This document shows, piece after piece, positions 1 to 8,214 of a stretch of DNA of 64,000 nucleotides. The notes under the pieces were generated by a model. That model was given only the letters and a program-made list of their open reading frames with translations, was not told the DNA's origin and did not search any database. The translations under genes were made by a program, and so were the position numbers. The stretch is from Streptomyces acidicola (lineage in GTDB: Bacteria; Actinomycetota; Actinomycetes; Streptomycetales; Streptomycetaceae), in the NCBI RefSeq assembly GCF_009377235.1, contig NZ_VMNX01000004.1, forward strand, positions 58,584 through 122,583, read 5' to 3'. Numbering within the stretch: the stretch's first letter is position 1; each line of letters starts with the position of its first letter.

Positions 1-1
1 C

Positions 2-2218
2 CTCGACGAGGGCGAGCCGCACGGCCTGCCAGGCAGCTACCTCAACGGCGTGTACGAGCAGCATCCGATGCCGTACGCGGAAGCGGGCTATGGATTCCCG
101 GAATCCGACCAGACGGTGATCAACGTGACCAACGGCAAGGTCATCCGGCTGCTGGTCGACGACGAACCGTTCGACCTGCGCTACGGACAGTTGCGTTCCC
201 ATGAGCGCGTGCTCGACCTGCGCAGCGGACTGCTCCACCGCGTCTGCGAGTGGACATCGCCGGTCGGCAGGACGGTACGTGTGCACTCCACCCGGCTGGT
301 CTCCTTCACCCATCGGGCCATCGCGGCCATCGCGTACGAAGTGGAGCCACTGGACGCCCGGACGAACGTGGTGGTCCAGTCGGAACTCGTCGCCAACGAG
401 CAACTGCCCCCGCTCACCGGCGATCCCCGGACGGCCGCTGCCCTGGAGTCGCCCCTGCGGCCCGAGGAGCACTACGCGCACGACACGCGGTTGCGCCTGG
501 TGCACCACACGGAACGCAGTCATCAGCGTGTCGCGGCCGCGGCCGACCATGTGGTGCGTGGCCCCGGATCCACCCAGACGTCCGGTGAGAGCGCGCACGA
601 CGTGGGCCGTGTCACCGTCACCGCTGTCCTGGACCCCGGCGAGACACTGCGCATCGAGAAGTTCGTCTCTTACGGCTGGTCGGCGGAGCGATCGCTGCCG
701 GCGGTCCGGGACCAGGTCGAGGCCGCGCTCGCCGGTGCCCGCAGCACCGGCTGGCAGGGCCTGGTCGACCAGCAGCGAGAGTTTCTCGACGGCTTCTGGC
801 GGTACGCCGACATCGAGGTCGAAGGCGATGCCGAGATCCAGCAAGCCGTCCGCTTCGCCGTCTTCCACGTCCTGCAGGCCGGTGCCCGGGCCGAGCACCG
901 GGCGATCCCGGCCAAGGGCCTCACCGGCTCCGGATACGACGGACACGCCTTCTGGGACACCGAGACGTTCGTCCTGCCGGTACTCACGTACACCTCGCCG
1001 AACTGCGTCGCCGAGGCTCTGGGCTGGCGGCAGACCACCCTGCCGGCGGCGCGTGACCGCGCCCGCCAGCTCGGACTGCGGGGCGCGGCCTTCCCGTGGC
1101 GGACGATCGAGGGAGCGGAATGCTCCGGGTACTGGCCGGCCGGCACCGCGGCGTTCCACATCAACGCCGACATCGCCGCAGCCGTCGTGCGCTACGTCCG
1201 GGTCACCGGCGACGAGGACTTCGAACGGCGGACCGGTCTGGAACTCCTGGTGGAGACCGCCCGGCTGTGGCACTCCCTCGGCCACCAAGACTCCGGGGGC
1301 CGCTTCCACATCGACGGCGTCACCGGCCCCGACGAGTACAGCGCGCTCGCCAACGACAACGCCTACACCAACCTCATGGCCCGGGTGAATCTGCGGGCCG
1401 CCGCCGACGCGGCCGGGCGCCACGCGGCGCAGGCCGCAGAACTCGGCGTCGACGAGGCGGAGACCGCGGCCTGGCGTGAAGCGGCCAAGGCGATGTCCGT
1501 GCCCTACAACCGCGCCCTGGGAGTCCACGAGCAGTCGGCGGGCTACACCCGTCTCGACATGTGGGATTTCAAGGGCACGCCGCCCGAGCGGTACCCCCTG
1601 ATGCTGCACTTCCCCTATTTCGACCTGTACAGGAAGCAGGTGGTCAAACAAGCGGACCTGGTCCTGGCGATGCTCCTGTGCGGTGATGCCTTCGAAGAGG
1701 ACCAGAAGGCGCGGAACTTCTCCTACTACGAACCGCTGACCGTCCGGGACTCCTCGCTGTCGGCCTGCGTCCAGTGTGTTCTGGCCGCCGACGTGGGCCA
1801 CCTGCGTCTGGCCTACGACTATCTGGGGGAGGCCGCGCTGATGGACCTGGAGGACCTGGAGAGGAACACCCGCGACGGCCTGCACATCGCCTCCCTCGCA
1901 GGGACCTGGTTCGGTCTGGTCGCAGGCTTCGGCGGCATGCGCGACCACGGGGACATCCCGTACTTCGCCCCCAGGCTTCCCGAACAGCTCAGCCGGCTGG
2001 CGTTCTCCCTGCGGTTCCGGCAACGCTGCCTGCGGATCGACGTCACCCGTTCACACGTCACCTACACGGTGGTGGAGGGCGAACCCGTACAGATCAGCCA
2101 CGGCGGTGAACTGATCGACCTCTCCAAAGGAGCCCCGCAGACCCGTCCCGTCGAGTGGCCGACCGCTCTCCCCGAGCCCGCACAACCGCCGGGCAGGCAA
2201 CCCGTACCACGCCACTGA
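2..2218 (+). CDS. Glycoside hydrolase family 65 phosphorylase, 5' end outside window
   Basis: The open frame runs in from the left edge and is readable from base 2 (LDEGEPHGLPGSY...), so the true start lies upstream. About 738 codons are visible. GH65 enzymes phosphorolyse alpha-glucosides such as maltose, trehalose or kojibiose to beta-glucose 1-phosphate plus glucose, in the cytoplasm. Seen: the N-terminal sandwich region, the (alpha/alpha)6 barrel with WDTETFVLPV, and GPDEY, whose Glu (codon near 1334) is the family general acid. The SHGG near the C-terminus is in the usual place for the family. The substrate cannot be fixed from sequence. Such genes are often paired with beta-phosphoglucomutase, but any partner would be upstream of the window. 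High confidence in family, low in substrate. Confidence 0.93.
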   Translation, partial: LDEGEPHGLPGSYLNGVYEQHPMPYAEAGYGFPESDQTVINVTNGKVIRLLVDDEPFDLRYGQLRSHERVLDLRSGLLHRVCEWTSPVGRTVRVHSTRLVSFTHRAIAAIAYEVEPLDARTNVVVQSELVANEQLPPLTGDPRTAAALESPLRPEEHYAHDTRLRLVHHTERSHQRVAAAADHVVRGPGSTQTSGESAHDVGRVTVTAVLDPGETLRIEKFVSYGWSAERSLPAVRDQVEAALAGARSTGWQGLVDQQREFLDGFWRYADIEVEGDAEIQQAVRFAVFHVLQAGARAEHRAIPAKGLTGSGYDGHAFWDTETFVLPVLTYTSPNCVAEALGWRQTTLPAARDRARQLGLRGAAFPWRTIEGAECSGYWPAGTAAFHINADIAAAVVRYVRVTGDEDFERRTGLELLVETARLWHSLGHQDSGGRFHIDGVTGPDEYSALANDNAYTNLMARVNLRAAADAAGRHAAQAAELGVDEAETAAWREAAKAMSVPYNRALGVHEQSAGYTRLDMWDFKGTPPERYPLMLHFPYFDLYRKQVVKQADLVLAMLLCGDAFEEDQKARNFSYYEPLTVRDSSLSACVQCVLAADVGHLRLAYDYLGEAALMDLEDLERNTRDGLHIASLAGTWFGLVAGFGGMRDHGDIPYFAPRLPEQLSRLAFSLRFRQRCLRIDVTRSHVTYTVVEGEPVQISHGGELIDLSKGAPQTRPVEWPTALPEPAQPPGRQPVPRH

Positions 2219-2280
2219 GCCACCGTCGGCTCAGTTGAACCCTGTGATCCACGTGGCCCGGCACGCGCCACAATGTCATC

Positions 2281-2676
2281 ATGCCCACGCTCTTCACCAA
2301 GATCATAAACGGCGAGCTGCCCGGCCGGTTCGTCTGGACCGATGACCGAGCGGTCGCCTTCCTGACCATCGCTCCGGTCACCACGGGGCACACCCTCGTG
2401 GTTCCGCGCGAAGAGGTCGACGACTGGACAACGATCGACCCCGACCTGATGGGCCACCTGATGACCGTCGGCGCCAGGATCGGCGCCGCGGTCCGGCGCG
2501 CCTTCGACGCGCCTCGCGCCGGTCTGGTGGTGGCCGGTTTTGAAGTCCCGCACTGTCACTTGCATGTCTTTCCGGCGTGGGGACTGGACGACTTCGACTT
2601 CCGCCGTGCGCACAGCGACGTGCCGGCATCGGAGCTGGACGAAGCCCGGGCGCGCCTCGTTGCCGCCCTTGAGTGA
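2281..2676 (+). CDS. HIT family nucleotide-binding hydrolase
   Basis: 131 residues, the normal length for a single-domain HIT protein. The histidine-triad motif HCHLHVFP lies at residues 91-98. N-terminal FTKIINGELP and VPREEVDDW are typical of the HINT/Hit branch. Family members hydrolyse or transfer nucleoside monophosphates from phosphoramidates or dinucleotides in the cytoplasm; the physiological substrate here is unknown. It starts 62 bases after the GH65 stop on the same strand with only a weak ribosome site, so it may be co-transcribed but is probably functionally independent. Confidence 0.93.
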   Translation: MPTLFTKIINGELPGRFVWTDDRAVAFLTIAPVTTGHTLVVPREEVDDWTTIDPDLMGHLMTVGARIGAAVRRAFDAPRAGLVVAGFEVPHCHLHVFPAWGLDDFDFRRAHSDVPASELDEARARLVAALE

Positions 2677-2742
2677 GACCGGGACCGCCCCGGCTCCGCC
2701 ACACCGCAATGCGCCAAGCCGTCGCCGGCCGTTGCGTGCGTA

Positions 2743-3303
2743 TCAACTCGACTTCGCGGGGCAGCCGTCGACGTGGTCGTCGACAACTCCCACTGCTTGA
2801 AGGTACGCGTAGACGATCGAGGTGCCCACGAAGGTGAAACCGCGGCGCTTGAGGTCCTTGCTGATGCGGTCGGAGAGGTCGGTGCTCGCGGGCGGCGGAT
2901 CACCGGGCGTCGGGTGATGCACGACTGGTTTCCCCTCCACCCAGTTCCACAGGTAGGTGTCGAAGGAACCGAAGGCTTCCTTTGCCTGAAGGAAGGCGTG
3001 GGCGTTTCTCACGGCTGATGCGATCTTCAGGCGATTGCGGATGATTCCGTCGTTCGCCAGGAGTTCGTCGAGCTTTGGCTGGTCGTAGGACGCGATTTTC
3101 CTGGGATCGAACCCGTCGAGGGCGCGCCGGTAGTTCTCGCGCTTGCTCAGCACGGTCGACCAGGACAGCCCCGCCTGCGCGCTTTCCAGGAGCAGCATCT
3201 CGAACAGGTACTGATCGTCGTGCGCGGGACGACCCCACTCCCTGTCGTGGTACGCCGCCATCAGGTCGGAGCCCAGTGCCCAGGGGCAGCGGGGGTCACC
3301 CAT
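2743..3303 (-). CDS. tag: DNA-3-methyladenine glycosylase I
   Basis: 186 residues from the ATG at 3303. The frame is open further upstream, but that ATG starts the family-typical MGDPRCPWAL and overlaps the zwf stop by 8 bases, suggesting translational coupling. Tag excises 3-methyladenine from alkylated DNA. Cys6 and His19 near the N-terminus and the C-terminal HVDGCP match the four Cys/His zinc ligands of the E. coli enzyme. AYHDREWG and QAGLSW are also family hallmarks. Last gene of the gnd-zwf-tag run. A DNA-repair gene coupled to pentose-phosphate genes is an unusual neighbour, but the identification is secure. Confidence 0.95.
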   Translation of the reverse strand: MGDPRCPWALGSDLMAAYHDREWGRPAHDDQYLFEMLLLESAQAGLSWSTVLSKRENYRRALDGFDPRKIASYDQPKLDELLANDGIIRNRLKIASAVRNAHAFLQAKEAFGSFDTYLWNWVEGKPVVHHPTPGDPPPASTDLSDRISKDLKRRGFTFVGTSIVYAYLQAVGVVDDHVDGCPAKSS

Positions 3304-4768
3304 GAGGCGACCCACCGGCGGGCCGATCGATGGCATCCTCGCCAACGGCCGGCAGATACCACTGGTGGGGCTCGATGAGTTCGTTGACGGCCGGGTCGGG
3401 GCCCCACGTGCCGGGGGCGTACGGATGTAGCGGAGGTGGGTTCTCCAGGAGAGGGGTCGAGGCCTGCCAGATGCGCTCGATGCCGTCCGCCGCGGTGAAC
3501 AGCGCCTGGTCGCCCAGCAGGGCGTCGAGAATCAGCCGTTCGTAGCCTTCGAGGCCGTTGTCCTGGCAGAAGGATCGGGCGTAGCGGAAGGTCATCGATG
3601 CCGGTGTGAGCTGCATGGCGGGGCCGGGCTCTTTCGCGAGGAACCGGGCGGCGATCCAACCGGGGTCCCCGAAGTCGATCACCAGCTTGTTGCCCTGGTC
3701 CTCCTCCTGCCGGCGCAGATCGGTACGGAACATCCTCAGGGGCGGCTCGCGCAGGCCGAGGGTGATGACCTCGCGCTGCTGTGCGAGGTTCTTGCCGGAG
3801 CGCAGGTAGAACGGCACTCCCGCCCACCGCCAGTTGTCCACCTCCAGCCGCAGCGCGATGAACGTCTCGGTCGGCGAATCGGGGGCGACATCCGGTTCGC
3901 CACGGTAGCCCTCGTACTGGCCGCGTACGACGTGCCCGGGTTCGATGGGGCGCAGTGCCTCGAAGACCTTGGTCTTCTCGTCGCGCAGCGGCTGGGCGGC
4001 GAGCGAGACCGGTGGTTCCATCGCCACGATGCCGAGTACTTGGATCAGATGCGTGACGATCATGTCCCGGAAGGCTCCGGTGCCTTCGTAGAAGTGGCCG
4101 CGGCCTTCGAGACCGAGTGTCTCGGGCACGTCGATCTGCACATGGCTGATGTGGTCCCGGTTCCAGATGGGTTCGAGCAAGCCGTTGGCGAAGCGGAGGG
4201 CGAGGATGTTGTCCACCGACTCCTTGCCGAGGAAGTGATCGATGCGGAAGATCCGGGACTCGTCGAAGACGGTGTGGATCGTCTCGTTGAGCGCTTGTGC
4301 TGAAGCGAGATCGGTGCCGAAGGGTTTCTCCACGATCACTTTCGAGTTCTCCGCCAGGCCCGTGTCGCCGAGCATTCCGATGAAGGATGCGAACGCCGAG
4401 GGCGGAATGGCCAGATGGAACAGTCTGCGTGGCCGCCCGCCGAGGGAGTCCTCGGCCGACCGTACGGCCGCGAGCAACGGGCCGGGATCCTGGGCGTCCG
4501 CCGCGCCGAAGGACAGGGATTCCTCGAAGGTCTGCCACGCCGGCCCGGACGGCTCGCACCGCCCGAAGGTGGCGACCGCGTCCTGTGCGTGTTTGCGGAA
4601 CGCGTCGTCGCTCAGCGAGGGCCGACTGCGGGACGAGCCCACGATGCGGTAGCCGTCCGGGAGGAGGCCTGCCCTGGCGAGGTGGAACAGCCCAGGGAGC
4701 AGCTTGCGCTTGGCGAGGTCACCGGTGGCGCCGAAGAGCACGATCACATGGTTGTCCGGGCGTGTCAC
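3296..4768 (-). CDS. zwf: Glucose-6-phosphate 1-dehydrogenase
   Basis: 490 residues, the usual length. It catalyses the first oxidative step of the pentose phosphate pathway, making NADPH and 6-phosphogluconolactone. The nucleotide-binding GATGDLAKRK is at residues 13-22, EKPFG at 147-151, and the active-site signature RIDHFLGKE at 175-183. Its start overlaps the gnd stop by 4 bases (ATGA) and its end overlaps tag by 8, so gnd-zwf-tag is one translationally coupled operon. No opcA or lactonase gene is adjacent. Streptomycetes often carry more than one zwf; this copy sits in a gnd/zwf/tkt block without transaldolase. Confidence 0.97.
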   Translation of the reverse strand: MTRPDNHVIVLFGATGDLAKRKLLPGLFHLARAGLLPDGYRIVGSSRSRPSLSDDAFRKHAQDAVATFGRCEPSGPAWQTFEESLSFGAADAQDPGPLLAAVRSAEDSLGGRPRRLFHLAIPPSAFASFIGMLGDTGLAENSKVIVEKPFGTDLASAQALNETIHTVFDESRIFRIDHFLGKESVDNILALRFANGLLEPIWNRDHISHVQIDVPETLGLEGRGHFYEGTGAFRDMIVTHLIQVLGIVAMEPPVSLAAQPLRDEKTKVFEALRPIEPGHVVRGQYEGYRGEPDVAPDSPTETFIALRLEVDNWRWAGVPFYLRSGKNLAQQREVITLGLREPPLRMFRTDLRRQEEDQGNKLVIDFGDPGWIAARFLAKEPGPAMQLTPASMTFRYARSFCQDNGLEGYERLILDALLGDQALFTAADGIERIWQASTPLLENPPPLHPYAPGTWGPDPAVNELIEPHQWYLPAVGEDAIDRPAGGSPHG

Positions 4769-5799
4769 GGCCGACTCCTCTTCTCCGCGTGTCCGCCGAA
4801 CTCACTGCGCATGGCGGACAGCACCCTGTCGGCGAACTCCCCAAGGCCCCGGGACTGGAACCGGTCGGTGAGCGCCGTGCTGATCACAGCGGCGGGTACG
4901 CCTTCCTCGACTGCCGCCAGTACCGTCCATCGGCCTTCGCCGGAGTCCGAGACGCGCCCGGTGAACTCCTCCAGCTTCGGTGACCGGGCCAGTGCGTCGG
5001 CGGTGAGGTCGACGAGCCAGGAGCCCACGACCGAGCCGCGGCGCCATACTTCGGCGACCTCGCCGGCATCGATCTCGTACTGGTAGGCCTCCGGCTCGCG
5101 CAGCGGGGCGGTCTCCGCGTCGGCGGTGCGCTTGCGAAGCCCGGCGTCCGCGTGCTCGATGATGCTGAGTCCCTCGGCGATCGCGGCCATCATCCCGTAC
5201 TCGACCCCGTTGTGGACCATCTTCACGAAGTGCCCGGCCCCACTCGGACCGCAGTGCAGATAGCCGTCCGGCGCTGTCCCGTCGGCGTGTCTGCTCGGTG
5301 TCGGCTCGGCGGATCCGGCGCCGGGCGCGATGGTCCGGAAGAGGGGATCGAGCCGGGCGACGGACTCGGGCTCGCCGCCGATCATGAGGCAGTAGCCGCG
5401 CTCAAGTCCCCAGACACCGCCCGAAGTTCCGCAGTCCAGATAGTGAATGCGGCGAGGGGCGAGCTGCGCCGCACGCGTGATGTCGTCGCGGTAGTAGGAG
5501 TTGCCACCGTCGATGATCGCGTCGTCCGGGGCGAGGAGGTCGGTCAGCTGGTCGAGGGTGGGCTGTACGACGGCGGCGGGCAGCATCAGCCAGACGACCC
5601 GTGGCCGCTCCAGCTTCGCCACCAGGTCACGGAGTGAGCCGGCGGCGACGGCGCCCTCGGACTCCAGCTCCCTCACCGAGCTTTCGTTGACGTCGTAGAC
5701 GACACAGCGGTGGCCGTCGCGCATGAGCCGGCGCACGAGGTTCGCGCCCATCCGGCCGAGCCCGATCATGCCGAGCTGCATGGGAGTGTCGGTGGCCAT
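4765..5799 (-). CDS. gnd: 6-phosphogluconate dehydrogenase (decarboxylating), short class
   Basis: 344 residues, the short form common in actinomycetes (the long class is about 470). Rossmann motif GLGRMG at residues 13-18, substrate motif CGTSGGVWG at 123-131, and catalytic HFVKMVHNGVEYG near 190-202. It oxidises 6-phosphogluconate to ribulose 5-phosphate. Short-class enzymes are often NAD-preferring, which cannot be settled here. First gene of the gnd-zwf-tag unit; 170 bases separate it from tkt upstream on the same strand. The start at 5799 is ATG followed by MATDTPMQLGMIGLG. Confidence 0.95.
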   Translation of the reverse strand: MATDTPMQLGMIGLGRMGANLVRRLMRDGHRCVVYDVNESSVRELESEGAVAAGSLRDLVAKLERPRVVWLMLPAAVVQPTLDQLTDLLAPDDAIIDGGNSYYRDDITRAAQLAPRRIHYLDCGTSGGVWGLERGYCLMIGGEPESVARLDPLFRTIAPGAGSAEPTPSRHADGTAPDGYLHCGPSGAGHFVKMVHNGVEYGMMAAIAEGLSIIEHADAGLRKRTADAETAPLREPEAYQYEIDAGEVAEVWRRGSVVGSWLVDLTADALARSPKLEEFTGRVSDSGEGRWTVLAAVEEGVPAAVISTALTDRFQSRGLGEFADRVLSAMRSEFGGHAEKRSRP

Positions 5800-5969
5800 G
5801 GCTGCTCTCCTGGGGGACGGGGCCCTGGGGTCTCAGGGCCCGGTGACGGATGGGGGCGTTGGTCGGGGAGGCGTGCGCGAGGTCCGGTTCGGCGCCGTGG
5901 GCAGATCGCTTCGTACGCGAACACGCTGTGCTCGCAGAGCGGGTCCGGGTCGCTTTCATGTCGTCGCCC

Positions 5970-8018
5970 TCAGTCGGCGGCCACCAGTTCGTGTGCCACC
6001 TCCGAAACGCGTTCGGGAGTGAATCCGAACTTGGTGAGCAGCTGTCTGAGGGGTGCGGAAGCGCCGAAGGTGTGCATACCGACGACGGCCCCGCCGCCAC
6101 CGACATACCGGTCCCAGCCGAACGTGGACGCCTCTTCCACCGCGACCCTGGCCGTCACCGCCGGCGGCAGCACCTGATCCCGGTACTCCCGCGGCTGGCG
6201 GTCGAACAGCTCCCAGCACGGCATGCTCACCACCCGTGACGCGATCCCCTCGGCGGTGAGCTCGTCATGCGCGGACAAGGCCAGCGATACTTCGGAGCCG
6301 GTGGCGAGCAGGATCACGTCGGGCTCGCCCGCGGGCGCGTCCGCCAGCACGTAGGCGCCTCGTGCGACTCCGCCGGCCGGCGCGAGCCGGCTGCGGTCGA
6401 GGGTGGGAAGCGCCTGGCGTGAGAGGACCAGTGCTGCGGGCTCCCGGCGGAGGGCGGTGACCACCCGCCACGTTTCGACGACCTCGTTCGCGTCGGCGGG
6501 GCGGAAGACCAGCAACCCGGGCGTGGCGCGTAGCCCTGCGAGCTGCTCGACGGGCTGGTGAGTGGGTCCGTCCTCGCCGACTCCGATGGAGTCGTGGGTG
6601 AAGATGTGCACGGTGGGGATCTCCATCAACGCCGAGAGGCGTATGGCCGCCTTGGCGTAGTCGGAGAAGATCAGGAACCCCGACCAGTACGGGCGGAGCT
6701 TCGTCAGCGCCAGTCCGTTGGCGACGGCGGCAGCCGCATGCTCCCGGATGCCGAGGTGCAGATTGCGCCCGGACCGGTCACCGGGCTGGAAGTCGCCCGC
6801 TCCGCCGAACGTGAGCCGGGTCCTGGTCGACGGTGCCAGGTCGGCGGACCCGCCGAGGACCCAGGGCACCGCCTTGGCCACGGCCTCCAGCACCTGGCCC
6901 GACGAATCGCGGGTCGCCAGGCCTTTCGGATCGGCGGGGAAGACGGGCAGCGCAGCGTCCCAGCCGTCCGGGAGCTCCCGCCGCTGGATCCGCTCCACCT
7001 CATCGGCGAGATCGGGGTGTGCGCCGCGGTAGGCGTCGAACGTCTTCTCCCAGTCGGTGCGCAACTCGGCGCCCCGCGCACCGATGCCCCGGGCGAACCA
7101 GTCGGGCACACCGTCGGGTATGTGGAAGTCGGCGTCCGGCGGAATACCGAGGACGCGCTTGGTGGCCCTGACCCCCTCCGGCCCGAACGGCGCTCCATGC
7201 GCTTGCGGTGAGTCCTCCAGCGGCGAGCCGTAGCCGATGTGGCTGTGGACGAGAACCAGGGTGGGACGCTCGGTCTCGGCCCGGAAGGTGTGGAACGCGC
7301 GGCTGACCTGGTCGAGGTCGTTGGCATCGGCAACGGTGGTCACGTTCCAGCCGTAAGCCAGGAAACGGGCGGCGGGGTCCTCGGTGAAGGTGATGTCGGT
7401 GTGGCCCTCGATGGTGACCCGGTTGGAGTCGTAGATCCAGCACAGGTTGGACAGCTGCAGATGCCCGGCAAGGGAAGCCGCCTCGGAGGAGATGCCCTCC
7501 ATCATGTCGCCATCGCCGGCGACCGCGTACACGTCGAAGTCGAAGAGTGTGAAGTCGGGACGGTTGAACCTCGCCGCCAGCCACTGGCCGGCGATCGCCA
7601 TACCGACGGAGGTGGCGACCCCCTGGCCGAGCGGGCCGGTGGTCGTCTCGACGCCACTCGTCCACCGGTACTCGGGGTGGCCGGGGCAGTGCGAATCGAG
7701 CTGCCGGAAGGACTTGAGATCGTCGAGGGTCACCGCCGGACGGCCCAGCACCTCGTACGCGGGGTCGACCGAGCGGACACCGGTCAGGTGCAGCAGCGAC
7801 CACAGCAGGGTGGAGGCGTGGCCCTCGGAGAGCACGAAACGGTCGCGGTTCGGCCAGATGGGATTGGCGGGATCGAAGCGCAGGAACCGCTGCCACAGCG
7901 TGTACGCCACGGGCGCCATGCCCATGGGAGTTCCAGGGTGCCCCGAATTCGCCTTCTGGACCGCGTCCATGCAGAGCCCGCGAATCGTGTTCACCGACAG
8001 TGTGTCCAGGTCGGTCAT
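5970..8018 (-). CDS. tkt: Transketolase
   Basis: 682 residues from the ATG at 8018, which has GGAGGG about 10 bases upstream; the longer frame to 8057 has no better site. It transfers two-carbon units between sugar phosphates in the non-oxidative pentose phosphate pathway with thiamine diphosphate. Seen: [12 protein letters not shown] near the N-terminus, the TPP/Mg motif GDGDMMEG, and [10 protein letters not shown] in the pyrimidine-binding domain. It precedes gnd on the same strand. No tal gene accompanies it, although tal often lies between tkt and zwf in actinomycetes. Probably a second transketolase copy. Confidence 0.95.
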   Translation of the reverse strand: MTDLDTLSVNTIRGLCMDAVQKANSGHPGTPMGMAPVAYTLWQRFLRFDPANPIWPNRDRFVLSEGHASTLLWSLLHLTGVRSVDPAYEVLGRPAVTLDDLKSFRQLDSHCPGHPEYRWTSGVETTTGPLGQGVATSVGMAIAGQWLAARFNRPDFTLFDFDVYAVAGDGDMMEGISSEAASLAGHLQLSNLCWIYDSNRVTIEGHTDITFTEDPAARFLAYGWNVTTVADANDLDQVSRAFHTFRAETERPTLVLVHSHIGYGSPLEDSPQAHGAPFGPEGVRATKRVLGIPPDADFHIPDGVPDWFARGIGARGAELRTDWEKTFDAYRGAHPDLADEVERIQRRELPDGWDAALPVFPADPKGLATRDSSGQVLEAVAKAVPWVLGGSADLAPSTRTRLTFGGAGDFQPGDRSGRNLHLGIREHAAAAVANGLALTKLRPYWSGFLIFSDYAKAAIRLSALMEIPTVHIFTHDSIGVGEDGPTHQPVEQLAGLRATPGLLVFRPADANEVVETWRVVTALRREPAALVLSRQALPTLDRSRLAPAGGVARGAYVLADAPAGEPDVILLATGSEVSLALSAHDELTAEGIASRVVSMPCWELFDRQPREYRDQVLPPAVTARVAVEEASTFGWDRYVGGGGAVVGMHTFGASAPLRQLLTKFGFTPERVSEVAHELVAAD

Positions 8019-8214
8019 CGCTACGCCGCCCTCCGTGCTCTCGATGTATGTCTGCACCGTGTGCTCGCTGCGTCGAGGAGCCTGGCCGAGAAGAGTGAAA
8101 TGGAGCCGCGACTATGTGATGAGGCAGGTCACCGTGTCGGAAAGAGCCGCCTCGGCAGGCAAGGTGTGGGGCGCTCGGCCGAGCGTGTCATCCCACTCAC
8201 CCACACTCACCAGC

